Shown one piece after another: positions 22,101 through 31,783 of a stretch of DNA of 64,000 nucleotides. The DNA comes from Aptenodytes patagonicus (lineage: Eukaryota > Chordata > Aves > Sphenisciformes > Spheniscidae). Within the stretch, counting starts at the first letter, position 1, and each line of letters begins with the position of its first letter. Where the stretch lies: positions 119,225,794-119,289,793 of the forward strand of contig NC_134949.1 in assembly GCF_965638725.1 (NCBI RefSeq). Direction: 5' to 3'. Position numbers and translations under genes: made by a program. The notes under the pieces are model-generated. The model did no database searches and had not been told where the DNA came from. It saw only the letters and a program-made list of their open reading frames with translations.

Positions 22101-25100
22101 AAACATGGGACCATATGGGCTGCTATAAAGAAAATTAACTCCATCCCAGCACGATGGTGATTTTAAATAGTTTAGAACCTGGGTTAATGTGAATGAGTTT
22201 AGAATGTAATATTTCATCATAATCACATGCTGATCAACATATTTGAGGAAGAGCATCCTGGTGTGAGAGACACTACTTTTTTTTGAAACTAAAGACCTAT
22301 GGAAAAAGAAAAATAATTTTCTGTGTTTGAGAAATGTCAGGCGTAGTTCTGACGTAAAAGCTTTTGCTAAAGAAAATCCCTTTTTTGCCCTTTCCGTCTC
22401 CCCACCAAGCAACACCACTCCATCAGCATTTTAAGAGGAGTCAACTTTCCATCCGGTCAGATTTGGTCATGGTAACTACACTTCATGATGTTGTGTATTT
22501 TCTTTTATGGAAGTTATTATATAATTGAAAACATGCCATCATTGGACTTTAACTGAATAGCAGCACTGACTGGCCTAGAAGCAGGCCCTTTTTAAAAAAT
22601 AAATGTATAGATAACAAGAACCCCCTAAATAAAGTTTTTTAAAAGGCCTTGAGAAAAGGTCATACAAAAAAATGAACTCTGGGTTATGCTTGTTTGAATG
22701 CTGTGGATCAGTAGCCACTTGTATTTCATTCTTCTTGTCAGTTACAGCAAGGACTAGCTCTGTAACCTCAAGTGTGGAGGAACCTTGCAGTATATGATGG
22801 GGTGACGTGCAGTTTTGTCTCTCTTTTCCCAGACCCAGTGCAGTGGTCGACAGACCAGGTGCTCCACTGGGTGGTGTGGGTGATGAAGGAGTTCAGCATG
22901 ACTGACATTGACCTCAATGCGCTCAGCATTCCCGGGCGGGAGCTCTGCAGCCTCAGTCAAGAAGACTTCTTCCAGCGCGTCCCACGGGGAGAAATCCTCT
23001 GGAGCCATTTGGAGCTTCTTCGAAAGTGTATGGGAGATTTTTCTGTAACTGATTTTACTTATTCCCCGTCCCCCCTTCTCTCATTTTTTTTTTTTTTCTT
23101 TCTTTAAAGATGAAACCAATTGTGAGCAGTTGTTTTTCCTCTATTTATTATTGGCAGTAAAAATGAGGGCATCAGTACAAGATAACAGGAGGTATTAGTG
23201 AGAATGTCTGCTATTGTGAAACACGTCGGCATACTAAACACTGTTTGCCCGTCTTTCATCAAACTTTATAACTAATAGGGAGGAAGTAGTGACTGATGAT
23301 TCTTCCTTTGTTTTAATAAAGACTTTTAGTTTGTGCATCTCCTGAATTTGACAGTTTTGTAATTAAATATTGATTGTGAGTTATTTAATGTACATCTGTG
23401 TCATATAGAATTGAAGATTATTAAGCATAGGCAATGAAATCCTTAGATTGTACACAACACAACCGATAAGTGATGCATTGTATGTGCATAATACAATAAG
23501 GTATATGTGCATTTCAGATTTACCATGCTTGGATGTAAATTGGCAGAGTAAAAACTGTTTCCATCTTCATTTACATGATATAGCTAAAGGCTTTAGGGGA
23601 CAGAGAATGCATAAGATATACCTTGAAATTCACCATCCTTATTTCTAAAAATTGAATGACAGATGTTAAATGTCTCTTCTCATAAGACCATGAGCTATGC
23701 ATGTCTCTTGCAAACTGATACCAAATTTTGACTTTTTTCCTCTATGACATATGAAAGTTTTTGATCTTCGGGTGACTTGAAATTTGTGGGTTAAATAAAA
23801 AGTTACTTTTTTTTTTTTTTTCTCCTAATTTGCAGATGTGTTGGCTAGCCAAGAACACTCTGGAGAAATAGCAACTGTTACTATTGATCAGCGTAAGTAC
23901 TTCTGCCAGCAGTTAATTCACACAGTTAACTGTTTGCAGGTTTAGCACTGTACTTTGGTTCAGCACTATAATAGTACAACATTTAGAAAATCACTCGAGA
24001 GAGTAGTTTTCCTTGGTGAGGGGAGGAGGGCATATTTTAAACTTCAAAGCAAAACGTTGGGTTTCTCGATATTTTGTTATTGGCTGAAAGGTGGTGTGTG
24101 ACCTGAACTATGAAAGTTTCTAACTTTAATTTTGGATGGTAGGTTTTCCACTCTCTTGAAATAAGCTGTCTAGGGTACACATTTGAGGTCTTGAGTTGTT
24201 CTGGTTTTTTAGGTTATACATTGCATTAATGAATAGATGTCTTGAAATGTTACGATTTCAAAAGAAAATGTTTCCAAAAACTGAAAGGGAGTGTGGAAGA
24301 GAGGACTTGCTTAGAAAACAATACTAGAAAAAATACATTAAAGTAACTTTCCAGTTATTTGAAACTCATTCTTCCAGCTGAAGCGGTGTCATCAATTATT
24401 AAAATGAATCAATTTTCACAAGACTTGTAAGCAGCTTATATGTTAAATAGATAGACTGTGTATTACATTCTGGGTTTGTGTCTAGTTAAAGCCACCTCGA
24501 GTGGGGCTTTTGCATCCTCTTACGCCATAGCAATAGAAGGGTATTTAATTGCTGTTTGTATAGCACGTATGGAGGGTTGTACAGTGACGATAGAGAAAAG
24601 TGCATTAGGGTAGATCGTATGGGAAGAGCATAAAGATGAAAACAAAGGCACGAGGGGTTTTTTTTTATGGAAACATGTAATACACATGATAGTAAACTAA
24701 AGCTGATGTTTCATCTGTAATGTGGCATCTCTGCTACGAGTCTAAAACCACAATTTCCACTGTAAGTGGTAAAAAGTCTTTAAATTATTCTTAGCATTGA
24801 GACTTACACAGTGTGTCTTTTTAGCAAAGGAAAAAACTAGCTCGTAGATGTTACGATAATACAGGTAATAAATAATATATGCCTATTTCTGTGCCAGCAG
24901 TTTATAATTGATGTTCTGCAATGTTCTCTGCTTTACAGCTGTGCAGATTATTCCAGCATCTGTACAGCCTGCTACCCCAACCACCATTAAAGTAATAAAC
25001 AGCAGTGCAAAGGCAGCTAAAGTACAGAGAGCTCCAAGGATCTCTGGGGAAGATAGAAGTTCCCCTGGGAACAGAACAGGTATTGTCTCCATTATTTTTA

Positions 25101-28100
25101 AATGCAAACGCAGTAAACACTCATTAATTTGAATTACAGTTTTGTAGAACACATCTCTGTCACTCTGAATGTGAGGTTTGTAGAAGTCTATGTGGTATGA
25201 AGGGGACCTTAGCTACAAAGTATATCACAAGCACATGCAGACCTGGCAGGTTGGTTAGCTCACACAGGCACTGTGTTAATGTGGTGCTGCAGCTTTTGAG
25301 TCCTGCGGTAAATAAAATGCATAAAATTGTTTCTCTTCCTATCACTTAACAGTCTGTCCTCTCAAACCACTGCATAGCATTTATTCAAGCTTTTAACTTC
25401 TTTCCGCTTTCCCTTTGCAGAAAGGGGAGAAAATAAATTGTATGTTGTAGAATCCTAGCCTAGCTACTACTTGCCCTACTTGTTCCCCTCCTCCTCCCCT
25501 CTCCCCCCCCCCCCAATTTGGTGACTGTAGGCTTTAGCAAGTTTCAGATTTCTTGTTTTGTTACATGAATGCACCTTCTGGAAAACTGCACACTAAATCT
25601 GCAGTTTATTTTTGGAATTACTGTTACTCATACATACTCTTCAATTATTAATAACATCGTAATTTCTTTACCTTATTTTTTCTTGCTGTCTTTTTTGCTT
25701 TGGTTCTCTCCACTGTTGTGAATTTTTCTGTTAAATCCTTTCCTCTCCTTTCCCTTGAGTTTTTATTTGCTTTAAACTCTCCATAAAAGTCTATTATGAT
25801 GTCATTCAGTGTTCTTAGGCCAAGATTTTATCGGCTGACATCAGTGGGGAATACTCTGTGTTTCTCCCTTTAGACATTAGGTCTTCCATCTGTATCTCAT
25901 TGAGAATTCAGGAATTTAACTGCAGATACTTGAGTTAAAAAGAAATCTTAATGATTGGACATGAAAGATGTTATACTGACGTAAGGTGAAGTTTGGGGGT
26001 TTTATTTGTATTTCTAATATTTCATGTTGAAAATTGGAGACTAAACTATTTTTTAAAAAATCCAACTTCTATTACATATATATGTATATATGTGTATGTG
26101 CCTGAAGAGGAATAAGCAGCTCTTGGTAAAACTGTTCTATTTTAGGGATAGATACGTGTCTAAATGACTATGTGTAGTGTCCTATAATTTTTTTTTCTTA
26201 AGTTCTAGGAACAGATTTATGAGAAATCTTGATTTCTTTTTTTTTTTTTTCTGTATTCATTAGTTTCTTTTTTAATGGATTAATACTGATGACTTTGCAG
26301 GAAAATGTTTATAAAAGAACAATTACAAGAAATTGATTAAGTGCAAGTTTTCCTTCCATCATATATTCTATGTTGGTCTGCTTTAATATGTTGGTTGAAA
26401 ATTTTCAGCTATGAGCGGAACATAAAAAGGACTAATTGAAATGGATCTTGTAATTCCTATTTCAACAGGAAACAATGGCCAGATCCAGTTGTGGCAGTTT
26501 TTGTTAGAACTTCTCACAGACAAAGATGCTCGGGACTGTATTTCTTGGGTTGGTGATGAAGGAGAGTTTAAACTGAATCAGCCTGAACTGGTTGCGCAAA
26601 AATGGGGACAGCGCAAAAACAAACCCACGATGAACTATGAGAAGCTTAGTCGGGCTCTGAGGTAAGAAACTTTAGGAACTGATCAGGTATGAAGTGATTT
26701 CCTTCCGCTTGGCTACTTTATTTTTAACTATCATAATGCAAGACTTGCGGCTTTTTTAGTAAAGGCATAAACAGATCCTCTGAAGCTACTCCTGCCCATC
26801 AGATTGTACTAGTCTTAGGGGCAAGGTATTTGTGTTTTTCTTTTCAAAGACGCTAGTACAATAACTTCTTGAAAATATATTTTCTTTTTTCAAGATTATT
26901 GAACACTGACATGATAGTTAATTTGGGTAGCTCACTTTTGGAAATATATTTTTTTGATGTATCTTCAGCATTTATGCTTTCAGTAGTGTGCCAAACAGTA
27001 TTGATTATTGGTGAAAGATACAGAAATATGTGAATACTCTGAATTGTTGACGTATTTTTATATTTTACAGTTTACTTGTTCGTGTTCCTCTTGCTCTTGT
27101 TATGGAATGAAGCGGATATTTTCCTGTAGTTACGTAATCGTTAGTAGTTTTCTGTATGTAACAATTTTTTGTGTATGTTACAAAACTTTTTCTAAGCTCA
27201 AATATTCATTGATCCATTCCACTGTTCTCATGGTAGGGATGTTAAATTGAAAAATACAGTTGACAGGTAAGTTTCAACAGTTGTTGTGACTCCAACATAG
27301 TGAACTTTTATCATCTGAAGAAACGGAAGCGTTTCAGGCTGTCTTCATTCCATTGTGATTTTGTAGTTTGACATTGGTAAAAGGGACTTGTGTTATTGTA
27401 TCACTGTAGGTGATGTGCTTGAGGAGGGAGAAGAACGCAAGTACCTGAATTTTAGACTTTTTCTCCCTGATTGTTTTGGCCTACCATTAAGATTGAACTT
27501 CTGATTTCTTATTCTGATATGGTTAAATCTATTTCTTTTGATTAGTTTTCAAGAAAGGTATTTATTGCCTAATCCTGCAAATTATTTGAGCAGTTTTATG
27601 AACTCTTTTCATATGAGTGAAGTTGCATATTGGTTGAAGTCTGAGATCTAAGATTTACTTTTCAGCATTTCCACTTCTGGCTACATTTTTTTTTTTTTAA
27701 AGGAAGTAAACTCATCTAGCATTGTTTAAAAAAAAAAAATCAACTTCTATTTGAAAATACCTCTATGAGAAACGATGGTAAAGTTACCATATTCTGGCTT
27801 TCTTTAGTCTTTTAGGGAGGATTTAAATAACATCAATATGCATAAAGCTGAATGAGTACTTTCACTGGGGGAGACTGAAGTCTAGAAGACCATGAATGGC
27901 ATAGAGTCAGTAAAGAATGACTGCTCGGTATCTCATTTACGTGAGAGAGATCTTCAGAAAGAAGAAACTGGCAGGCACCAGATACACAGCTTAACTATAC
28001 CCTTTCGTTTGTCCTGTAACTTCTTTAGGCACAGTATTGTGGATGCCAGAATTATTTTATGAGTTTGAGAGGCAAGTGGACAAATTAATGAAAAAGACAT

Positions 28101-31100
28101 ATTTTGAAGGATATTAGGTATGGAAAGATGCAACTTCTAGAAGTTTCTGAGCCCCAGATCATTGAAAGCAAGGAAGAGCATCGATATATGCTTACGCTAT
28201 GATCATGCTTTTCCTTAGGTGTCCTCTTTTGGTCTGTTGGAGTCTATATCCTGTTCTAGATAGATCTTTAGTCTGGTCTTGTATGGCTGTTCTTGCATTA
28301 TTTATATATTAAATTAGAATGTTACTTTTTTCGTAGGATCACAGAATCCCTTGGGTGGGAAGGGCCTCAGGAGGTCTCTGGTCCAACCTCCTGCCCAAAG
28401 CAGGGCCTTTCCAGTAGAGCTGCTCCCCAGCCTGTATTGTTGCATATCATTCCCATATTTCCAACCTGTTTTTGTGAATCTGTGTGTTTGTGTACTGAAG
28501 GTATATGTGAAAACTTTCTGGAACGTAAAAATGATGTAAATGATGCTAATGTTTTTTGGGTTTTGTCAAACTCCGCAGAAGATCTCAAAGGCAGCTGAAG
28601 AACTTTAGAATAATGTTCTTATCACTGGGATATTAAACAGATGTCTGCACAGTAATTTACATAAATCACTATTAGAGAAGTTTTGCATTTGTATTTTAGT
28701 CACAGAATTACAGAAATCATATTCCTCAAAATGTTGCCATTTTGGCAGCTGCATCAATATTGACATGTTTTCTAACACTTGAGTGTCTGAAGGGATATTT
28801 CATGCCTCTTGCTACACCCGTGATAAACACTGTTGCCAAGCTAAAGTTTTATTAAATTGTAATATGTTTTGTTTACTAACGTACTGAAATTACTGTGTCA
28901 ATTGTTGGTTTATACAGAAAATGATGTTGATACTATTGAGAAATGTGCTAGCTCTGCTGCCCAGCTGTAGGAAAACCAGGCAGTATAGAAGCTAGGGCAG
29001 GGTGAAAAACAGCTTTTTTTTGTTGCATACACCTTGGTAAATTTTCTAAAATCAACATCCGCTTAGTTATCCAGTAGGGAAGTGAGACTTGAAGAAAAAT
29101 AATTAATCTCCTGAATTATTCCGAAACAAAGTTTTCATGTGACTCGGAACATTCCAGTAACTAAGGCTTTGTAAATTTGCATGGGTATTTATTTTTATTT
29201 ATTTTTAGCTTTCGATATTTTTGAACGAGCAGATACTGGAATCAGAAATGCGTTCAACATAATATTGAAAAAATCCTCTCACCATTGCCTCAATTCTAAC
29301 TTGAGTGTTTCTAGCATGAGATGTGGGAATCTTGCATGGTTTTGGGCCTTCGTATAAATGCGGACTAATTTCTTGTGGTCTTTTTCCTTTCTGATCATAT
29401 CAGTAATGCAGACTAAATCATTTAAAGAAATTTATTCAGTTTTGTAAAGCATTTTTCTACAGCATTATTTTGAGACAGGCATTATTGTACAGTATTGTAC
29501 AGTTAAATAACTTAAGGAAAAAAAACCAAAACAACCCAAAACCTAATCTTGGCCCGTGGCACTTAACCATATGCCGTGGCCACATCTTACATACTCCGGC
29601 TTTCTGCAGATGCTTCTTATTGACCCAGGTGAGCACAGCTCCCAGTTCCCCAATTTCTCTGTGTCCAGTACCCTGTCACATTCAACATGAATGCCTGCCC
29701 AGTGTTCCCACACTCTAAACTATACTGTATTTCTCTAAGCTATACTGTATTTCACACGCGAGGGATACACCAGGATATCCCTCATCCTTCCCCAATTCTG
29801 CCCAGTGCTGCAAGACTGTACTTCAAAGCCGAACATAAATTATCATCCCACCCTCTAGGTTACAGGGTTCATCTAACCCCTTATGACTAAACCTCATTGC
29901 CTCACTAGGAGGCTGAATGTGATGGACACCATACAACAACAGATCCTTCAGCTGGTGCCAGGAAGATGCTTTGTTAGGATAGGGCTGGCGCGGAGAAGTG
30001 CTGAGTGGCAGTGGAGTAGCAATTAAGAACAAGCGTGATGATGTGGAGAAGAAAACAGAGAGGAGTTGAGGGAGGCGCAGGTGTTAGCTTGAGGGGTTGG
30101 AGTGAGGAGAAGGACGGAAGAGGAAGCTTTTATGTAGCTATATGTCATTCAGGAGAAAGGTGAAGGAGAGCTTTGGCAAACGGACCAAACTTTCTTTGCC
30201 CGCAGAGCAATCGCAAGCTGTTTTGGCAGTTCTTGTACTCCATAACAGACCTCTGCGGCTCCTTGCACGGTGTCAGTAACCAGCAGGCTTGCCAACGTTT
30301 TTTTCTACATAGTCTACCTCTCATCCTTTCTTTGCTTTGGTCCTGCTGCTTAGATCCTGACCCTCAAAAGTAAGAAATTAAAAGGTCTTTTTTCAGAATT
30401 TGAGGTGTCTGAAGAAATTTGGTTGGGTTCTTGGTAACTTAACCTCTTTGCCACTAGAGCTGGGAGACAGAAGTTGGTCTTTTAATTGACTTAATTTTGC
30501 TGGTGAATGAGAATCATCTTTGCTTTACAAGCATGTCACTCAGAGGATTGAGTTATAAACAGTCAAGAAATCTGGGCTCATTTGTACTACATTTGGGTGA
30601 TGGTTTTGAGGAAATTAAATTGTGTGATTATTTTTTTTTGTTTATTTGGTTGTTTGGTTTTGGTTTTGATTTTTTCGAAATTTATCACAAGCTTGTTATG
30701 CTCATCAAGTCCAAGATAACATGCGTTCTATTAATGCCTCCAGTGAGACAAGATCAGCAACAAAACTGTAAAATTCTAACTTCTCTTTTACTGGTATTAC
30801 CTAAAGTTTTATAATGTCTCTGGAGTACAGTGGGTCATATAGACTTTGTTATCTTTACTGCATTTCTGCCCAGTCTGGTAATTCTTTTGTGACGCAGTGT
30901 AAAAAGTATTCATAGTTAGAGAAGTCACTTTTAGTTGTAAATAAAGGCGAAGGATGTAGTTTTGCCAGCATATGAACTATAAAAAAAAAAAAAACCAAAC
31001 CAAACACGCTTTTACAGTTTTACTTTCATCTTTGAAAACAATAGGGAGAGAACGGCTGCTTCAGTATCATAGAAACTACAATGCTAATTTTCAAACTCTT

Positions 31101-31783
31101 TCCAACGTGAACTTTTTCCTCAGAAAAGCAGAGACAAGAGTAAAGAAAGCCAAGGACAATAATGAGGGGGGAGACAATGTTTTCTTATTAAGGCAAAGCA
31201 CTATATAAAACTTACTCCCCCCCAAGCTGTTTTTAAACTGCTCCGAGACCTTCATTTCTGAACTGGTGCTTTCAACTGCCTATCAAATAATTACTATGTT
31301 TTGTTTTTCCTTAACGTATCAAGGTGCAGGGACAATTTTCAACCCTCTTCCCTTTTCTCATATAAGAAAATGCCTAAACAGTATCTTGGTATATGAAATT
31401 ACATGAGAATTTTGATGAGAAAAAGATTCATATTTTGGCCTCCGAGTGACCTTAAGTAAATAACCGATGCGTGTGGAAGTTACAGATGCTGAAAATTTAC
31501 AATTATTTTCTCTTTTTTCTTTTTTTTTTTTTTCCCCCCCTGTTCTTTTTGCAGGTATTACTATGACGGAGACATGATCTGCAAAGTGCAAGGCAAGAGG
31601 TTTGTGTACAAATTTGTCTGCGACTTGAAAACTCTCATTGGCTACAGCGCAGCAGAGTTGAATCGGTTGGTCACGGAATGTGAGCAGAAGAAACTAGCCA
31701 AGATGCAGCTCCATGGGATTGCGCAGCCAGTTACAGCAGTGGCGCTAGCTACAGCGTCCCTGCAAACAGAGAAAGATAATTGA
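10063..31783 (+). CDS. GABPA: GA-binding protein alpha chain (ETS transcription factor, NRF-2 alpha)
   Basis: The DNA-binding subunit of GABP, which pairs with GABPB and activates genes for mitochondrial respiration, translation and housekeeping functions. Coding exons are 10063-10139, 11764-11908, 12805-12889, 18128-18373, 22833-23027, 23836-23892, 24939-25079, 26469-26661 and 31555-31783. They total 1368 nt, giving 455 residues plus stop; human has 454. Domains in order: the ubiquitin-like OST domain (about residues 35-121), the PNT/SAM domain (about 170-250), a variable linker (250-268), and the ETS winged-helix domain (about 320-402) with recognition-helix arginines 377 and 380 in KLSRALRYYY. 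A C-terminal region follows that contacts GABPB ankyrin repeats. The sequence is nearly identical to human outside the linker. The ATG has G at -3 and lies in the second exon. All introns have GT-AG ends. The gene is divergent from ATP5PF and probably autoregulated through the shared ETS sites. Confidence 0.98.
10140..11763 (+). other. GABPA intron 2
   Basis: Unique AT-rich intron sequence. No repeat or other gene is recognised; the small open frame at 10967-11149 has no similarity I can name. Confidence 0.85.
11764..11908 (+). CDS. GABPA: GABPA coding exon 2 (residues 26-74, start of OST domain)
   Basis: Acceptor AG at 11762-11763 and donor GTAAAT at 11909. It encodes the first half of the ubiquitin-like OST domain, including [17 protein letters not shown]. 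Confidence 0.97.
11909..12804 (+). other. GABPA intron 3
   Basis: A short intron of unique sequence. An open frame at 12486-12731 is not coding as far as can be judged. Confidence 0.85.
12805..12889 (+). CDS. GABPA: GABPA coding exon 3 (residues 75-102, end of OST core)
   Basis: Acceptor CAAG before 12805 and donor GTAAGC at 12890. It encodes [20 protein letters not shown] and onward. The residue before Gln-Gly at the exon end is Arg, where human has Tyr. Confidence 0.97.
12890..18127 (+). other. GABPA intron 4
   Basis: A 5.2-kb intron of mostly unique sequence. It has a CT run at 14167-14190 and T-rich homopolymers near 15040-15060, 15224-15240 and 17220-17238. Open frames at 13386-13809 and 15239-15683 are in unique DNA and show no recognisable domain. 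Confidence 0.85.
14167..14190. repeat. (TC)n microsatellite
   Basis: A 24-base TC dinucleotide run inside GABPA intron 4. Confidence 0.9.
18128..18373 (+). CDS. GABPA: GABPA coding exon 4 (residues 103-184)
   Basis: Acceptor TAG at 18125-18127 and donor GTAATA at 18374. It encodes the acidic linker between the OST and PNT domains ([13 protein letters not shown] to RLGIPY) and ends with one base of Asp185. Confidence 0.97.
21155..22151 (-). mobile_element. Older solo LTR (endogenous retrovirus), interrupted and internally deleted
   Basis: The two outer pieces, 21155-21390 and 22028-22151, match the minus-strand LTRs at 37251-37859 and 55106-55650. Shared blocks include the region around CCTGGCTGTGTCCCCTCCC, TTGTGCACCCCCAGCCTACT and AAGAAAATTAACTC. 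The left end reads TGTGGTGGGTTGACCCC. Relative to the 37.3-kb copy it lacks about 240 bp in the middle, with the junction at about 21304, including the TATA-box region. The terminal bases at the right end are degraded. It is non-coding and its orientation is opposite to GABPA. Confidence 0.8.
21391..22022. mobile_element. Younger solo LTR nested inside the older LTR, with 5-bp target duplication
   Basis: A 632-bp element begins TGTCAGAG and ends AGTCGCA, i.e. TG...CA. It is flanked by the direct repeat CCTTG (21386-21390 and 22023-22027). The surrounding LTR reads continuously across one copy of CCTTG when compared with the 37.3-kb copy. A TATATAATA motif lies near 21626. The 5-bp duplication suits an ERVL- or ERV1-like integrase. 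Strand is not assigned because no clear poly(A) signal orients it. Confidence 0.85.
22833..23027 (+). CDS. GABPA: GABPA coding exon 5 (residues 185-249, PNT domain)
   Basis: Acceptor CCCAG and donor GTATGG at 23028. It encodes the core of the PNT/SAM domain ([19 protein letters not shown] to [10 protein letters not shown]). This is the GC-richest coding exon of the gene. The open frame runs on into the intron, but the conserved sequence stops at the donor. Confidence 0.97.
23028..23835 (+). other. GABPA intron 6
   Basis: A short intron of unique AT-rich sequence with T tracts near 23085-23100 and 23806-23822; the latter serves as the pyrimidine tract of the next exon. Confidence 0.85.
23836..23892 (+). 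CDS. GABPA: GABPA coding exon 6 (57 nt, linker)
   Basis: A small exon between TTGCAG and GTAAGT encoding [19 protein letters not shown]. It is the least conserved part of the protein and one residue longer than in human, which accounts for 455 rather than 454 residues. Confidence 0.95.
23893..24938 (+). other. GABPA intron 7
   Basis: Unique AT-rich intron sequence; no repeat or gene recognised. Confidence 0.85.
24939..25079 (+). CDS. GABPA: GABPA coding exon 7 (residues 269-315)
   Basis: Acceptor TTACAG and donor GTATTG at 25080. It encodes the segment from [20 protein letters not shown] to RSSPGNRT, just before the ETS domain. Confidence 0.97.
25080..26468 (+). other. GABPA intron 8
   Basis: Unique sequence with a C12 run at 25503-25514 and an AT/GT-rich microsatellite-like patch near 26074-26100. 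The last 28 bases are open in the GABPA frame from an ATG at 26441. Confidence 0.85.
26469..26661 (+). CDS. GABPA: GABPA coding exon 8 (residues 316-379, main ETS domain exon)
   Basis: It encodes most of the ETS winged-helix domain, from [16 protein letters not shown] through NYEKLSRAL. The donor GTAAGA splits the codon of Arg380. Arg377 and Arg380 are the two GGAA-contacting arginines of ETS proteins. Confidence 0.98.
28336..28434 (-). mobile_element. CR1 LINE 3' tail fragment
   Basis: The plus strand reads like the reverse complement of an avian CR1 3' end: GGATCACAGAAT, then GGGAAGGGCCTC, then TGGTCCAACCTCCTGC and CAAAGCAGGGCC. Avian CR1 elements end with ATTCTRTG-type repeats, so the element lies on the minus strand. 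It is heavily 5'-truncated, as most CR1 copies are. Confidence 0.85.
29713..29752. repeat. 20-bp tandem duplication
   Basis: Two adjacent 20-bp units starting CTCTAAACTATACTG and CTCTAAGCTATACTG differ at a single base. Confidence 0.85.
31555..31783 (+). CDS. GABPA: GABPA last coding exon (residues 380-455)
   Basis: Acceptor TTTGCAG; it begins with the last base of Arg380, then YYYDGDM. It completes the ETS domain (KFVCDLKTL) and encodes the C-terminal GABPB-contact region, ending ASLQTEKDN and TGA, identical to mammals at the end. Confidence 0.98.

Larger units (their letters stand above)
18374..22832 (+). other. GABPA intron 5, containing the nested LTRs
   Basis: A 4.5-kb intron. The first 2.8 kb is unique AT-rich sequence; then an antisense-oriented solo LTR (21155-22151) carries a second LTR inside it; the last 0.7 kb is unique. 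The open frame at 21566-22138 lies inside these LTRs. Confidence 0.85.
26662..31554 (+). other. GABPA intron 9
   Basis: A 4.9-kb intron. It contains a CR1 tail at 28336-28434, an exact 20-bp tandem duplication at 29713-29752, and a block at about 29560-30370 that is more GC rich than its surroundings and unassigned. The 3' end is a long T/C tract (31509-31541) before the acceptor GCAG. Confidence 0.85.

Noticed and set aside
21566-22138. Frame of 190 codons
   Set aside because: It spans the inner LTR and part of the outer LTR; no retroviral protein motif is present.
22772-23107. Frame of 111 codons with strong protein similarity
   Set aside because: As a separate gene: it is GABPA coding exon 5 with intron read-through at both ends.
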